64,000 bases of DNA, taken from assembly GCF_010093815.1 (NCBI RefSeq), contig NW_022985566.1, forward strand, positions 14,884 to 78,883. Direction: 5' to 3'. This DNA is from Pseudovirgaria hyperparasitica (taxonomy: Eukaryota > Ascomycota > Dothideomycetes > Acrospermales > Acrospermaceae). Position numbers and translations under genes: made by a program. Each line of letters begins with the position of its first letter. The first letter of the stretch is position 1. The notes beneath the pieces were generated by a model. It made no database searches. It was not told the DNA's origin and saw only the letters and a program-made list of their open reading frames with translations. Shown here one piece after another: positions 1-11,480 of the stretch.

Positions 1-1863
1 GTTTATTTAGATTACTTAATACCCGCTCTAATTCCCGCGGAGAATCGCCGAAAGTATCCTAGCTTCTAGCATTCTATTAGATAACTAGTCTTATAGTATC
101 TAAAGTATAGTATAGTCTAACTTACACTAACTATCTACGTTATTCTATAACGATTTCTTATAATCTTTACGCCGCGATAGAGGATTAGCTTTATTCTCTC
201 TTCTAGCTTTATATAAGATTTTAAAGTTAAATATTAATATCTACTTAGCCTAACGTACTTATCGGTAATTAAGGACCTTAGTTAATATAAAGTAATATAG
301 ATTTACGTAATCCGATAATAATTCGATCTAATATATAGAGCCTTCTAAATAATATTACTATTACTTAAAACTCTTAATAATTATAAGTAGTTTCTAGTCG
401 TGTATATTATAACGTATCTCTATATCCGCCATTTTATAGGAAAAGAAAGCGACCGGGTACTATTACACCTTATCTTTCGTATCTTTATATAGTTAACTAA
501 TAATTCTAGTAATTACGAATTCTAACGCGTTAGTTTCGATCTAAATATACTTCTTAGAATTAAAATATCTAAGAATCGGCGTGGTTATAAAGTAATTCTT
601 TAATAATTAGAACGTATCTTACGCTTCCGGCGTTAACTATATCTCGACCGACTTAGCTTTACGCTATACTCGCCTATCTATAGGGATTTTACCGCCATTC
701 TCTATAAGTTTATTAAGCGGCGCCGTAATTCGTAAGAAGTCTATAATGAATTTCTAATAATAGTTTATAAAATCTATAAATATTCTAATTTAACGTATAG
801 TAGTAGGTTCTAGCCATTCTATGATGGTCTTTACACGCTCTAGCTCCATTTTTAGGCCGCTATATATTATAATAAAGCCGAGAAACCCAACTTCTTATTA
901 GTGAAACTTATATTTAGATAATTTTACGTAGAGTTTATACTACCTTAGATGATTTAGTACCGATTTCACGTGTTCTTTATAATTCTATATACTATTAGAG
1001 TAAATTAGTATATTATTAAGATAAACTACGTAAATCACGTTAAGTAATCCTACGAGTATAGTGTTAATATATCCTTAGAACGCTCCTAGCGTATTTATTA
1101 GCCCGAATGGTATAATAGTATACTTAAACTAACCATATCTAGTCTAAAATGCGGTTTTCTACTTATCTCCGCGACGAATTTAAAGCCGGTAATATATATC
1201 TCGTAAATCTAGCTTTATAAAGTACTTTACCTTCGTTAATTAGTCTAAAGATTTACTAACTAGCGGTAATAGATAACGATTCTTCTTAGTTACCGTATTT
1301 AGTACCTAATAGTTAACGCATAGACGTAAACTTCTGTCTTTCTTCTTTATAAAGAGAATAGATACGCCGGCTAATAACGTACTATAATATATCTAGCCTC
1401 TTTCGAGGTATTCTTTAATATATTTATAAAGAACTTCGAGTTCTAGTCTTAAAAGTAGATAAAGTAGGCTATAAGGGACGTCTACTCCCTCTTCGAGCTT
1501 AATCTTTAGCTTATACGGCCCGTGATTAGGGAGAAGTAACGTATCTCCTACTAAAAATATATCTATATACGGCGAATATACGTCGGATAGCGTGTCTTCG
1601 CCCTAATTATTACTATCGTCCTTATCTTTATCGATAATTAATAAGGACGTAAGATAGATTAGCGATAATTGGGTCCGTATAGCGAGGTTCTATATCTCCT
1701 TACTAATAGTTACGACTTACTAGTATAATTTACCACGGTATTATTAGAACGTTAATATCTTCTTCTAAAAATCAAGGATAGGGTTTAGGCGTCTAAGCTA
1801 AGGTATCCCTAGAATCATATTCTATTAGCTAATATTAGCTACGATAAATTTATTAGATATCTA
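1..1863 (-). mobile_element. Ty3-type LTR retrotransposon, family A copy 1, left part (RT and protease end)
   Basis: This is the pol part of a Ty3/mdg4-like element read on the minus strand. Around 1,300-1,375 the minus strand resembles the reverse transcriptase block found upstream of the catalytic aspartates (a KKKD...LRLCV stretch). Around 1,790-1,850 it resembles the end of the aspartic protease. The stretch matches 13,019-14,772 of copy 2, apart from the assembly gap there. It is cut off by the window edge at 1 and by the LINE at 1,864, and resumes at 7,106. It is an old, RIP-degraded fossil with many breaks. Confidence 0.85.
1850..1863. repeat. Target-site duplication, left of LINE
   Basis: Fourteen bases, TTATTAGATATCTA, occur here and again at 7,106-7,119, on either side of the LINE. 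Copy 2 of the Ty3 element carries the unoccupied equivalent at about 14,759. Part of the match could come from the LINE's (TTA)n tail, so the real duplication may be 8-14 bp. Confidence 0.8.
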
Positions 1864-4800
1864 GAAAAAAACTTCTCACACTCTAACGGACCAAACTGGT
1901 TAATTCGGGGTAATATAGCGATCTATATATATTAAACGATAGAGTATACCGAGTATAACAACCTCCAATACATGCACGTACGTGTAGTATATAATACGTA
2001 ACGATACCGACGTATAGAGACGCCATATATATACACTCGAAGGCTCTTCGACGATACGAGTATAGACTATCTCTAATAAATACCAACACGCCGACCCCCT
2101 TTTTATTAGTTACGGGTAGCCCTTTACTAATAATTATGGCGGCCCTAGGCACCGACGTACCTCGGCTTCCACCGGGTATACCCCTAATACTAGTACGGTA
2201 GAAATAGCTATATAGTAGCATATCCTAGGACGATTAAACCCCCGTCTAATAAACGACGAATAACTAAGGGCGTATAACGCTATAGATAATAGAGACGGAG
2301 GGGACCCCGCCCGGGGAGACCCTCCTAGATAAGATTAACTACTAGGTAGTACGTGTAGAGGGGGAAGTCGAGAAGGGAGAAACGGCCCTCCTTAGTATCT
2401 TCCGGAACCTTATCTAGAATATTAGGGAGCTTACTATAGGAGTAAAATAGGCGCCGGAACTAGACCCGGAATCTAGACTAGATCGTATAGAGGCTAGCCT
2501 ATAGAGAATCTAGGAGGGCCTTACCTAGGGAAAACGCCCTAGCACGTGGGCATAGGTCGCCGCACCTATAAGCGGAATAGCTATATTAGCTAAAATACTA
2601 AGGGCACCCACGGACGGGGTATATAGTATATAAGTCGCTATCTAGGATAAAGAAGTACTCGTATAAGTCTAGTAAGCGTCCCTAAAGGATATTATAAATA
2701 AGATTAACGAATAGAAAGGGATATAGTTAAATATAGTAGCCGCTAAACTTACCCTAGAAGGTATAGTACTAACTACTACTACTAATATAGTCTAGTAGAC
2801 TATCTCGCGCGACCCGAACACGATTAATGATATCTTCCCTAGCGCGTCCGTCCGCGTAACCACGTACCTAATATAGGTATATACCGTCCCCGTCTAAGGA
2901 CACGTTATTAGAGAAGACGATATCGAGCGAATAGAGTAATCTAACGAACCGAAGTACCCCGGGATTAAGATCGCGAAGACGTGGTAGAAGAACGTCTAAG
3001 GGATTAAGATAAAATCGAAAAAGCACTCTACTATAATAGTGGAGCTTAGGGACCCCGCTCTCGCCTATAGAATAATGTAGAAGGGCTTCCTAGCTAAAGG
3101 AGAGCTACTTACGGCGGAACCATGGGATAGGGCATAGGTAATAACGTAATACTTTAACTATTAAGGATATAGGTATACTAGGTAGAGGTGCTCTTAGAAG
3201 ACCGTCTATGGGTGGTGTAAATAGAGCCATAATACTAAGGAATACCCTTATAAGACGCAGAGCGACGAGACGCGAGATAGGGACACCGCTAAGTACTCTA
3301 ACTACGACGGGAAACACCTATCCTAGTCGGTAACGTGCACAAAACATAAGTAGATCGTAGAATATATTAACGCAATAAAGATAAGAGGGGCAAGGTAGAT
3401 ATACCAAGCCATAAGGCCCTCGCTACCCTCACCGCCATCCCTAACTTTACTTATAAATCTAGTAACCACCCCCCGAAGGGGAGAGGATAACGCGTAATAG
3501 TATACTATATAGAGAAAGATAGGCCGACCCCGGGGTATACTTAAAGCCGCTACCGCGCGAGGATAATTACGCCTTAGCGCTACTAATATATAGACTCGAA
3601 CTTTCCCTAGCACCTAATAAGGGTATAAGATATACTTATTATTATATAGGCGAACGTATAATATAAACGAGAAAACTAAGTGACGCTCCTAGAAGAGATA
3701 GGAGCCGTAATAATAGCTATCTAGGAACTATATAAATACTACTAAACTAATAAGCTAATAACACACCTAGGATACTATACTATCCACCCTACGGGCCCGG
3801 ATAGGAGAGTTATGTTTTATATACATAAGTCGATCCCGCTCTTAGAATGGTCTTATACCGAACGTAATGACCTCCGGATAACACTACATCTCTAGATAAG
3901 TATAGGGCCTCTCTATATCTATAATATCTATAATTAATAGTGATCGCTTACGCTAGACGATATACTCGAGGGCACCATAACGCCGGGATAACATATTCTT
4001 CTAGGCGACTTTAATCTCTACCATAGGTAGTAGGGAGGCCTAGCCGTCGCGAGAGAAGAACTTAGAGTAAGAGAACTATATACACGGTACCACGACTTTC
4101 TATACCTCCTTATACCCGTGGGGTAGATTACCTAGAGAAAATATAAATAGGACGAGGACGGGTCTACGCTCGACCTTACCCTCGCCACTAAGTATATTAG
4201 CTATAGAGTATAGTACTACCGCCCGAGCCGGATATAGACGGACTCCGACCACGAATGCATGGAAACCGTAATAGACGTCTCCACTCTTAACGAATAACAT
4301 GGGAAATAGCTATAGAAGGATACTAATTAGGATAAATACCTAGAGGACCTGGAATCGGCGATTCTAGACCCCTCTATAGTCGACATATCTAACGGCCTAG
4401 CCATAGATAAGGCCGTGTAAGTCCTCCTTTAAGTATACTAAGCCATAAGAGATAAACATGTGCTATACCGAACGTATAGACCCCTAGAAGCGAGGGGTAT
4501 ACCTTAAATGCGAGAGTATAGAAGAGACGCCCGTAGACTATATATATATATATACTATATTCGGACGACTAAGGCGTGGGAAGAGTAGAAGAAAGTAGTA
4601 CGATATCGTAATAGGGCCCTCCGTAATAAACGACGAAAATAATAGCGCACGATTACTAATAAATACACACAGTAAGCCGTAGGGCTATAGCGCATGGTAA
4701 AGTAGGCTAAGGGTATAGACGCGCCGATACCGCCGCTACTAATGCCTCCCCTAATATACTAAGAGAGGATATACTCTATAAGCCCGGAGAAGACGGAGAT

Positions 4801-7105
4801 CTTACGTAAAGTTATGTTCCCCCTCCCGGAGCTAGTAGACCTATTAGATATTAATAATACTAAATACCTAGATGTAATCGATATCCCCTAAGAGGTTACT
4901 AAGGAGGATATACTCGACGCTGTTAAAGTACTCCCGAATAATAAGGTACCCGGACCGGATAGGATACTAAATAGATACCTTAAATGTACTATACTAGCTA
5001 CCCTACCGCTTATTAGTTATATATTTTAAGTATATATTAAGAACGGATACCACCCCTAAAGCTTCCGGGCCGTCTATATTATTATACTCCCGAAACTAGG
5101 GAAGAACCCTAGCTCCCCGAAAGGATGGAGGCTAATCGCCCTTCTCTTCTATCTTAGAAAGATACTAGAGGCTACGATCGTAAAGAAGATAAGCGCCGTA
5201 GTATAGAAATATAACCTTCTCCTAGTAAACTAGAAGGCGAAGGCTAGAAGCTCCCTAATTACCGCTATCTAATATATCCTTAAAGTCGTCTAGACCGTAT
5301 AGAAGTAGGGACGTGTAGTAACGCTACTCTCCCTCGACATGGCCGGCGTATTCGATAAAGTAAACCATACGAGACTTATCTATAACTTATGGAAGAGGCG
5401 TATACCCGCGTAGATTACGCGGTTTATATAGTCCTTCCTCGCCGAAAGAGTTACCTAGATATATATCCCCGGATATCGAAGTAAGTATAAGAAGACGGCT
5501 TACGGCATCCTATAAGGAAGTACCATCTCCCCGATTCTCTTCCTCTTCTTTACTATAGACCTTCTCTAGGGAATATAATATATAGAGGTAGTAGGATACG
5601 TAGACGATATATACCTTCTAGCCATCGATAATAATACTAGCTAAACATATAGACGACTCGAATAAGACCACGGGAGATACGTCTAATAGGCAAAGCGCCA
5701 CGGAGTAAAGTTCGCCCCTGAAAAGTACTAACTTATATACTTTATTAATCGCCGTGGGAAATGGGCTACTAGGGAAGGCGAGCGACGCCCTAGAATAGAC
5801 GCCTTCGACGAACTACCGATATAAAGTATACGCGTACTCGGCGTCATGATCGATAATAAGCTTAAATGGGGACCATAGGTAGCATACGCCGTTTCTAGGG
5901 CCCTCTAGGTAGAAGCCGCTATACGCCGGATTACGGCCTCTACGTAGAGAACCGCCCGGGATAAGGCACGCTAACTATATGTCTCTATGGCACGACCAGC
6001 CTTTATATATGGATACGAGTACTAGTATACGGCCCTTATATAGGCTAGGCGAACGAAGCTCGAATCTATATAAAACCGCATACTCCGTCTTATCTCTAGT
6101 ATATATAAAGCTACTACTATAGTACTACTACGACGCGAGATAAATATAATAAGTATATAGGACTTCTACTAGATATAGAGGGTGGTATACTTTACTAAAT
6201 AATAAGCATAGGAACGTATAGAAAATATAGAATATACCTTCGCCGCGCTGCGCGCGCGAGTTAGTATATACTACTAAGTACTCTTATATATAGGCCGGAC
6301 TTAACTACGGTATAAGTGCCCGATAGAAATAGACTCGAACTAAGTAGTATAAGAGATTAAGGATAACCTAGATACCCTCCTAGACTAATAGAGCCTTCGA
6401 GAGCTCGGATAAAGTATACGGTCGTGGATCTAAGATAAGTAGAAAGAGACACTCCGGGCCTAGTGGGCCTCCTAGTAGAATAGATACCTAGAGTAGATCC
6501 GAGGACCATGGAAGGAGCCGAGTAAATGGATATATAAAGGGCTTATAAAGGCCTAGGTATCTATACTCCTCTAAGCCCGAACGGGCGCTATAGAACTTCT
6601 ATACTACCTCTATAAGAGAGGCGTCCCCGACGTGTCTCTATGGTATAAGGCGTATGGCCGGAGAGGTATAATACGCTACTATCTTATAATGTGCCCCGAT
6701 CTTTATACGTAAAGGTAGAAGCTTATCTATACGATAAGAACCTCTAATATCGTACGATGGCTTAATGAGTACCCTAAGGATATCGCCCGGTAGATGATTA
6801 TACACCTACTACTCCTCTAATTCTAGTAGACCCGGAAATATATGCCGGAAGAACCCCTTAACTAATAACCCCCGTACCTACACGTGCTGTCTAAGGGTAA
6901 AATAACGGTAATATAGGCTGTAGGCTAATAGGTGTACCCTATAGCTGTATACTTAAGAAGAAACAAAGGTTTAATGAGATGTAATTATCGACATAAGGAA
7001 GTTTTCCCCTCTTGGGTTTCTTCTTATATAGTAGCTTAGACTAGAGAAGGCATAGGCCTGTAGAGTACTACTCTACCTAGTTATATAATATTATTATTAT
7101 TATTA
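1864..7105 (+). mobile_element. Tad1-like LINE (non-LTR retrotransposon), RIP-degraded
   Basis: A LINE of about 5.24 kb inserted in the Ty3 family A element. Reading plus: zinc-knuckle remnants of the ORF1 protein lie near 3,150-3,340. The APE-type endonuclease is near 3,700-4,300, with LLGDFNLYHR at about 3,995-4,025. The reverse transcriptase lies near 4,850-5,700, with a PGPD-like block at about 4,945 and the catalytic GYVDDIYL at about 5,593. A C-terminal Cys/His cluster sits near 6,640-6,700. The 3' end is a (TTA)n tail at about 7,088-7,110. All frames carry many TAG/TAA codons where CAG/CAA would be expected, so it is dead. Short open stretches on its minus strand (1,883-4,300) are shadows. 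The clade comes from layout; other fungal LINE clades are not excluded. Confidence 0.82.
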
Positions 7106-7119
7106 TTATTAGATATCTA
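7106..7119. repeat. Target-site duplication, right of LINE
   Basis: Second copy of the 14-base target repeat; see 1,850-1,863. The Ty3 family A sequence resumes directly after it, as judged from the uninterrupted copy 2. Confidence 0.8.
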
Positions 7120-9012
7120 CTATTTTATTATCTTCGAGTTATAAACTTCGTAATTTATTATAGCTTTACCTAAAGTTCTAACTTCATATCTATTAACTAT
7201 AATAGTTCGGCTAACTTTACTAAGATCATATAATAATCTATACTCCTTTACAAGAATCGACGAAATATAGTTATCTTCTATACTAGTATCCACGAGGGCC
7301 TATATAGTTTTATTACCATTTACTATAGATAACGATACTTTTAGTAATATTAGGTCTTTACTCGCCGGAAGGCGCTATAGCTCCTCCTAAGTATATATAA
7401 TTTAGCTAAGAACGCGGTTAGATCTCGTGTACTAGCCTATTCTTTTTTCGGATTCTTATAGTTAGACGAAATATATTCTATTTCTCTATACTTATAGTAA
7501 TGAAGTGCGCTATAATCCTACTATTTTATAATAGACATTATATTTAAGTCTATGCCTTATCCTTTTCCGTGTTAAGAAGTACCGCCTAGATTATTTTAGT
7601 GTCCTCTTAACGCGTTTCTACCCCGATTTACGCTCTTCTAGCGCTAATCGCGGTAAGGTTACTCTTAATTAAACGTATTCGATCGACCTCGTTTCTAACC
7701 CGTATAGGATTCGTTGGTTTTACCTAGAGAGCCGCGTTCCTTAAGGATGCGGTAGTATTTATTAGCTTTCTCCTCTAATTTATATAGATAGTTAAAACTT
7801 AATAATACTATTTCTAGTCTTTCACGGATTAACGGAAGTAGTACTTCACAAAACTAGAATATACAAATATTTTCCTATAGCATAGGGATATTATCCTATA
7901 GGTTTTAGAGGTATTATAGTAGTTAAGTAGGTGTCTAGTTCGGTCGTTATACTACGCTTCTTAACTTAGATAGTACCTTTCTTTTACGTTCTCTATCCGT
8001 TCTAAGGGTGTTTAGTATAAATATAGCTAAATATTCCTAGGTTATCATAGATAGTAACTATACTTCCTTCTATCTATCCTATTAATCGTAGGATTATAAG
8101 TCTAGGTATTATTCTCCGAACGAAATGCGTTATACTTTAGTAGAAAAGAGTAGAGGGTTATCGAGGAAGTACTTTTCGTAGTCTCTCTTCTAGTCTTTCT
8201 ACTCCTTTTAGTTCTTCTCTATAAATATAGTCGGGTCTTTAGATTTTAGTATATCTAGGGAAGAAGTAGAGTAAATTAGTAACGAAGCGGCCGGGTATAC
8301 GGTAGATTATTATAACTCTAATAGTAGGTAAACTAATTCCGCCTGAATTAGTATAGGAAGTCGTCCACCTACTATCGTTCGGCGTAGTTCTTTAAGAGAC
8401 TCCTTAAGTTCTTATCTCTTTGCGAGGAGTTTCGCGCGTTCTATCTATTCTTTAAGGGTTTAAATCTCTCGAGCCTAATTCGCGACGTATTCCTAAAGTT
8501 CGGCGATAGTTTATTATAATACCTCGCGTGACTCCGCCACGACTCGTTATCCGGCTTTATATTATTAGAAGTTACTTAGTATATCTACTATTTCTTCGTC
8601 TAAAAGCTCCGTGATTTAGTCTACTATTTCTACTTCTCGGTTAGAAACGGCCGGGATTAATACTAATTATAGAGGATCCCTATTATTTAATATAGTATTA
8701 CTTATCCCTATAGTAGATCGTGTCGACCTTCTCGGTTCTAGTTAGACTATCTTAACTATAGTACTATATAGGGAGTAATTCGAATATAAGAATAGGGTTA
8801 TTAGATAGTAGTATAGTTAGATAGAATAATAGGGTATATTCTATTATAGAACGAATTACTACCGAACCCTTTTAGTAGGAATCTAAGAGTATATATATAA
8901 AGAGACGCCGATCTATCTAGCACGTAACTATTTACCGCCCTTTATATTACCTTCTAACTCTATTAGCTAAGGTACGTGTAGATTAGGTTCTATCTAAGGC
9001 TAAGTTCTAATA
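7106..9012 (-). mobile_element. Ty3-type LTR retrotransposon, family A copy 1, right part (gag side and 5' LTR end)
   Basis: Continuation of the element at 1-1,863 after the LINE. It aligns along its length with 14,759-16,664 of copy 2 and holds the gag-side half in minus orientation. Both copies stop matching at the same base (9,012 and 16,664). On the minus strand that base begins TATTAG, as expected for a TGTTAG LTR start altered by RIP, so it is taken as the outer edge of the 5' LTR. A TATA-rich stretch at about 8,890-8,910 would lie in that LTR. Many breaks; an old fossil. Confidence 0.78.
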
Positions 9013-10398
9013 ATTATCTCTCCCTCTAGGAAGCTACCCTTAGTAACCTAGATCGTTATCTATCTCTATATCCCTATTCTAAGTCTCGTAAGACCTTAGT
9101 CGTTCTCTACGCTTCGTCTTAGATACTTACTAATATTTACTAATCTAAGATTTATATAAGTGTTTTTCTAATAAACTAGATTTTATCTATCTTAACTTCT
9201 TATATAGATGAGATTGCCTAATTAGGCCTAGCGTATCACGTGATATAATTAGATAAGCCTAGGTGCTACCTATATTAAAATCTTTTCTTAGAAATATTCC
9301 TTTCTTTAAAAAACTTCTTAACTCTTTATAGAGTTTTTTAGATTATTATATATATTACCCGATCCTTATAGATATAGATTTATATAGATTTACTATAATT
9401 TAGTACGATTTACGTAATTTACTAATTTTCGTGCTGTCCTTAGCTAGTAATAATATAATTCGTAATAATCTATATAAATTAATAATAATTATAATATGGT
9501 TTCCCGAAATCTTAACGCTCTAAAGTAATTAGTACGGAAATAGGCGCCTTTAAATAATCTCTATCTTATATACGTTACCAACATATCGAAAGCTATTAAT
9601 CTACCCTAACCTAGGCCGGGCTCTAATAATCTAGCTATATATTATTATAGTTATCGCTTTCCGTCGTATATTACTCACGGTAGTACTAAATCTATAATAT
9701 ATAGTACTTATATAACTAAGAAGCGTTATTACTTATAGATATTTAAGTAAGTTTAAAGAACTTTACGTAGATTTACTTATATTAGTATAGATTACTACTA
9801 GGCCTCTAGTAACCCCTACTAATAAGGAGTATAGTACTACTAATCGTAACGCCTTAGAGAAGACTTTCTACGAGCTATATATCTAAGGTAAGAGTTACGC
9901 CTAGGAGTACGATTCTAATAAGATCCGTAAGGATTTATCGGAATCTACTATAGCTATTATTACCGCGATTACTAGGTAATATTATTTTTCTTAAATTATT
10001 ATAGATTCTTACTAATATATATTAATCTCTATAATAGTACTAAAATCTCTACTACTTCGGACTTCTTTCTATATACCGGCGATATTAAAATTTCTAGAAA
10101 AGGTTCTAGTAAAAAGGCTAAGGTTCCTTCCTCGCGCGTGCTAAAGAGCTATAAATTTAGGGAAGATAGCTCTAATCTAGAAGTTTCTATACTAAAGGTA
10201 TATGGTTCTATACTAATCGTTAAATCTTTTCGCTGATTTATATAATTCTTAGCGTATCTACGCCGGTCCGTCTCTCTCTATTCTAGGTCCTACTACTCCG
10301 TAGGTTTCTATAGAGGAGTTTATAGCTATAAGACGCGCTATATAGAATTTATAGCGTCGGAACGAAAGGCTAGAGACTTATGTTATAAAGCTCTATAC
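9013..10398 (+). repeat. RIP-degraded repeat of unknown family with a coding-like plus strand
   Basis: The sequence has the same CA/TG depletion as its neighbours but matches neither Ty3 family in the window. From about 9,495 the plus strand looks like former coding sequence: it starts MVSRNLNAL and then shows long runs of plausible residues between TAG/TAA codons. It leads into the site where TRIM copy A is inserted. No domain is recognised. It could be part of another transposon or a duplicated host gene that underwent RIP. Confidence 0.5.
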
Positions 10399-10538
10399 TA
10401 TAAGGAGGCGGGCTATACGCACTAACCAACTATACTAAAAGGACCGAATCTTAAAGCTACTACTTTAAGGGTAGAGTACACTACTTATATACGACTACTA
10501 TATATATATATAATTAACTAGCAGGCACGTGCCTAATA
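10399..10538. repeat. LTR, left, TRIM-like copy A
   Basis: A 140-bp terminal repeat starting TATAAGGAGGCGGG. It contains a small inverted repeat, CTTAAAG...CTTTAAG, and differs from the right LTR mostly by C/T and G/A transitions. Confidence 0.87.
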
Positions 10539-10860
10539 ATATCTCCCCTTTTCAAAGGCGCGTGCCCTTATACGTTATAGGCATCTACCTTACGAAAGAT
10601 AAACTAAACTAGCTATAATAGGCCTAGTATACGCGCTAGCCATACTAGGCCTAGTATAAACTATATATATATAATCGATATTCGTAATACCGCCTCTAGT
10701 ACTAGACACGCTAACTTACCGTAGTAACGTTACTACTATATTATCTATTATATATATAAAGTACACGTAACGTAGTAAGCTAAACGGAATCGTATAAAAT
10801 TTAATAATAGTTAACTAGACCGAGAGTTAAACCCGTGACCCCGTAGTAGCTTTAAGATTA

Positions 10861-11000
10861 TATAAGGAGGCGGGCTCTACGTACTAACTAACTATACTAA
10901 AAGGACCAAATCTTAAAGCTACTACTTTAAGGGTGGAGTATACTACTTATATACGACTACTATATATATATATAATTAACTAGTAGGCACGTACCTAACA
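10861..11000. repeat. LTR, right, TRIM-like copy A
   Basis: A 140-bp terminal repeat, partner of 10,399-10,538, followed by the TATAC duplication. The 17 interior bases just before it (10,843-10,859) are the exact reverse complement of an LTR segment (10,447-10,463 and 10,909-10,925). Confidence 0.87.
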
Positions 11001-11005
11001 TATAC

Positions 11006-11480
11006 TATGCTAAATAAGAACTAGTAGAAGGAATTAGATGTAACCATTGCGGTAATTAGTACTTCTACTTCTACTCTAACTTAATTAGTTTAGATCTATA
11101 CTAATTAATACTAATATATCTCTTTTATCTAGCGTTTATGGTTTTTTAGTTTTAATTTTAAAGCGATCTTACTTCTTCTAGATAGATTAGTATAAGTTTA
11201 TATAGATCTATATAGATCTTTATATTTTCTTTTAGCTTTCTTAATTTTATCTTTCTTTAATAATAACTTCTTTAATCTCTTTAGTAATCTATACCAATCT
11301 ATACCAATCAGCACCAATTTTCAATGTCCATTTCTCTTAGTAAATTATTTTTCTAAGTCTCTTTTTTAGTTAAATTTTTTAAAGTTCTAAGTTCGAACTT
11401 TCTAAGGAAGTTTCTTAATTCCTTAGAATGTTTTAAAGATCTATATCTCTTTTACCTTCTTCCTTTTAGGCGGCCATCCT
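11006..11480. repeat. RIP-degraded sequence, right flank of TRIM copy A
   Basis: This continues the unknown repeat of 9,013-10,398 after the TRIM insertion. Near 11,030-11,055 the plus strand encodes a short Cys-x-x-Cys-like stretch (RCNHCG). The rest is AT-rich and unassigned. The border with the Ty3 copy 2 remnant is not sharp and is placed at about 11,480. Confidence 0.45.

Larger units (their letters stand above)
10399..11000. mobile_element. TRIM-like non-autonomous LTR element, copy A (602 bp)
   Basis: The element has two directly repeated 140-bp ends (10,399-10,538 and 10,861-11,000) around a 322-bp interior without coding capacity. It is flanked by a perfect 5-bp duplication, TATAC, at 10,394-10,398 and 11,001-11,005. 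The LTRs start TATAAGG and end TAACA/TAATA, compatible with TG...CA ends changed by RIP. A second copy of exactly the same size lies at 19,455-20,056. Size and layout fit the TRIM/SMART class of small non-autonomous LTR elements. The interior holds a hairpin with 12-bp arms (10,619-10,630 with 10,642-10,653). The element looks structurally whole; RIP suggests it is old. Confidence 0.88.

Noticed and set aside
1883-4300. Four short minus-strand open frames inside the LINE
   Set aside because: They are antisense to recognisable LINE domains and owe their openness to the depletion of CA/TG.
11006-11480. A left LTR for Ty3 family A copy 2
   Set aside because: Nothing here resembles the LTR-side sequence near 8,780-9,012 or 16,430-16,664, so no LTR is claimed.
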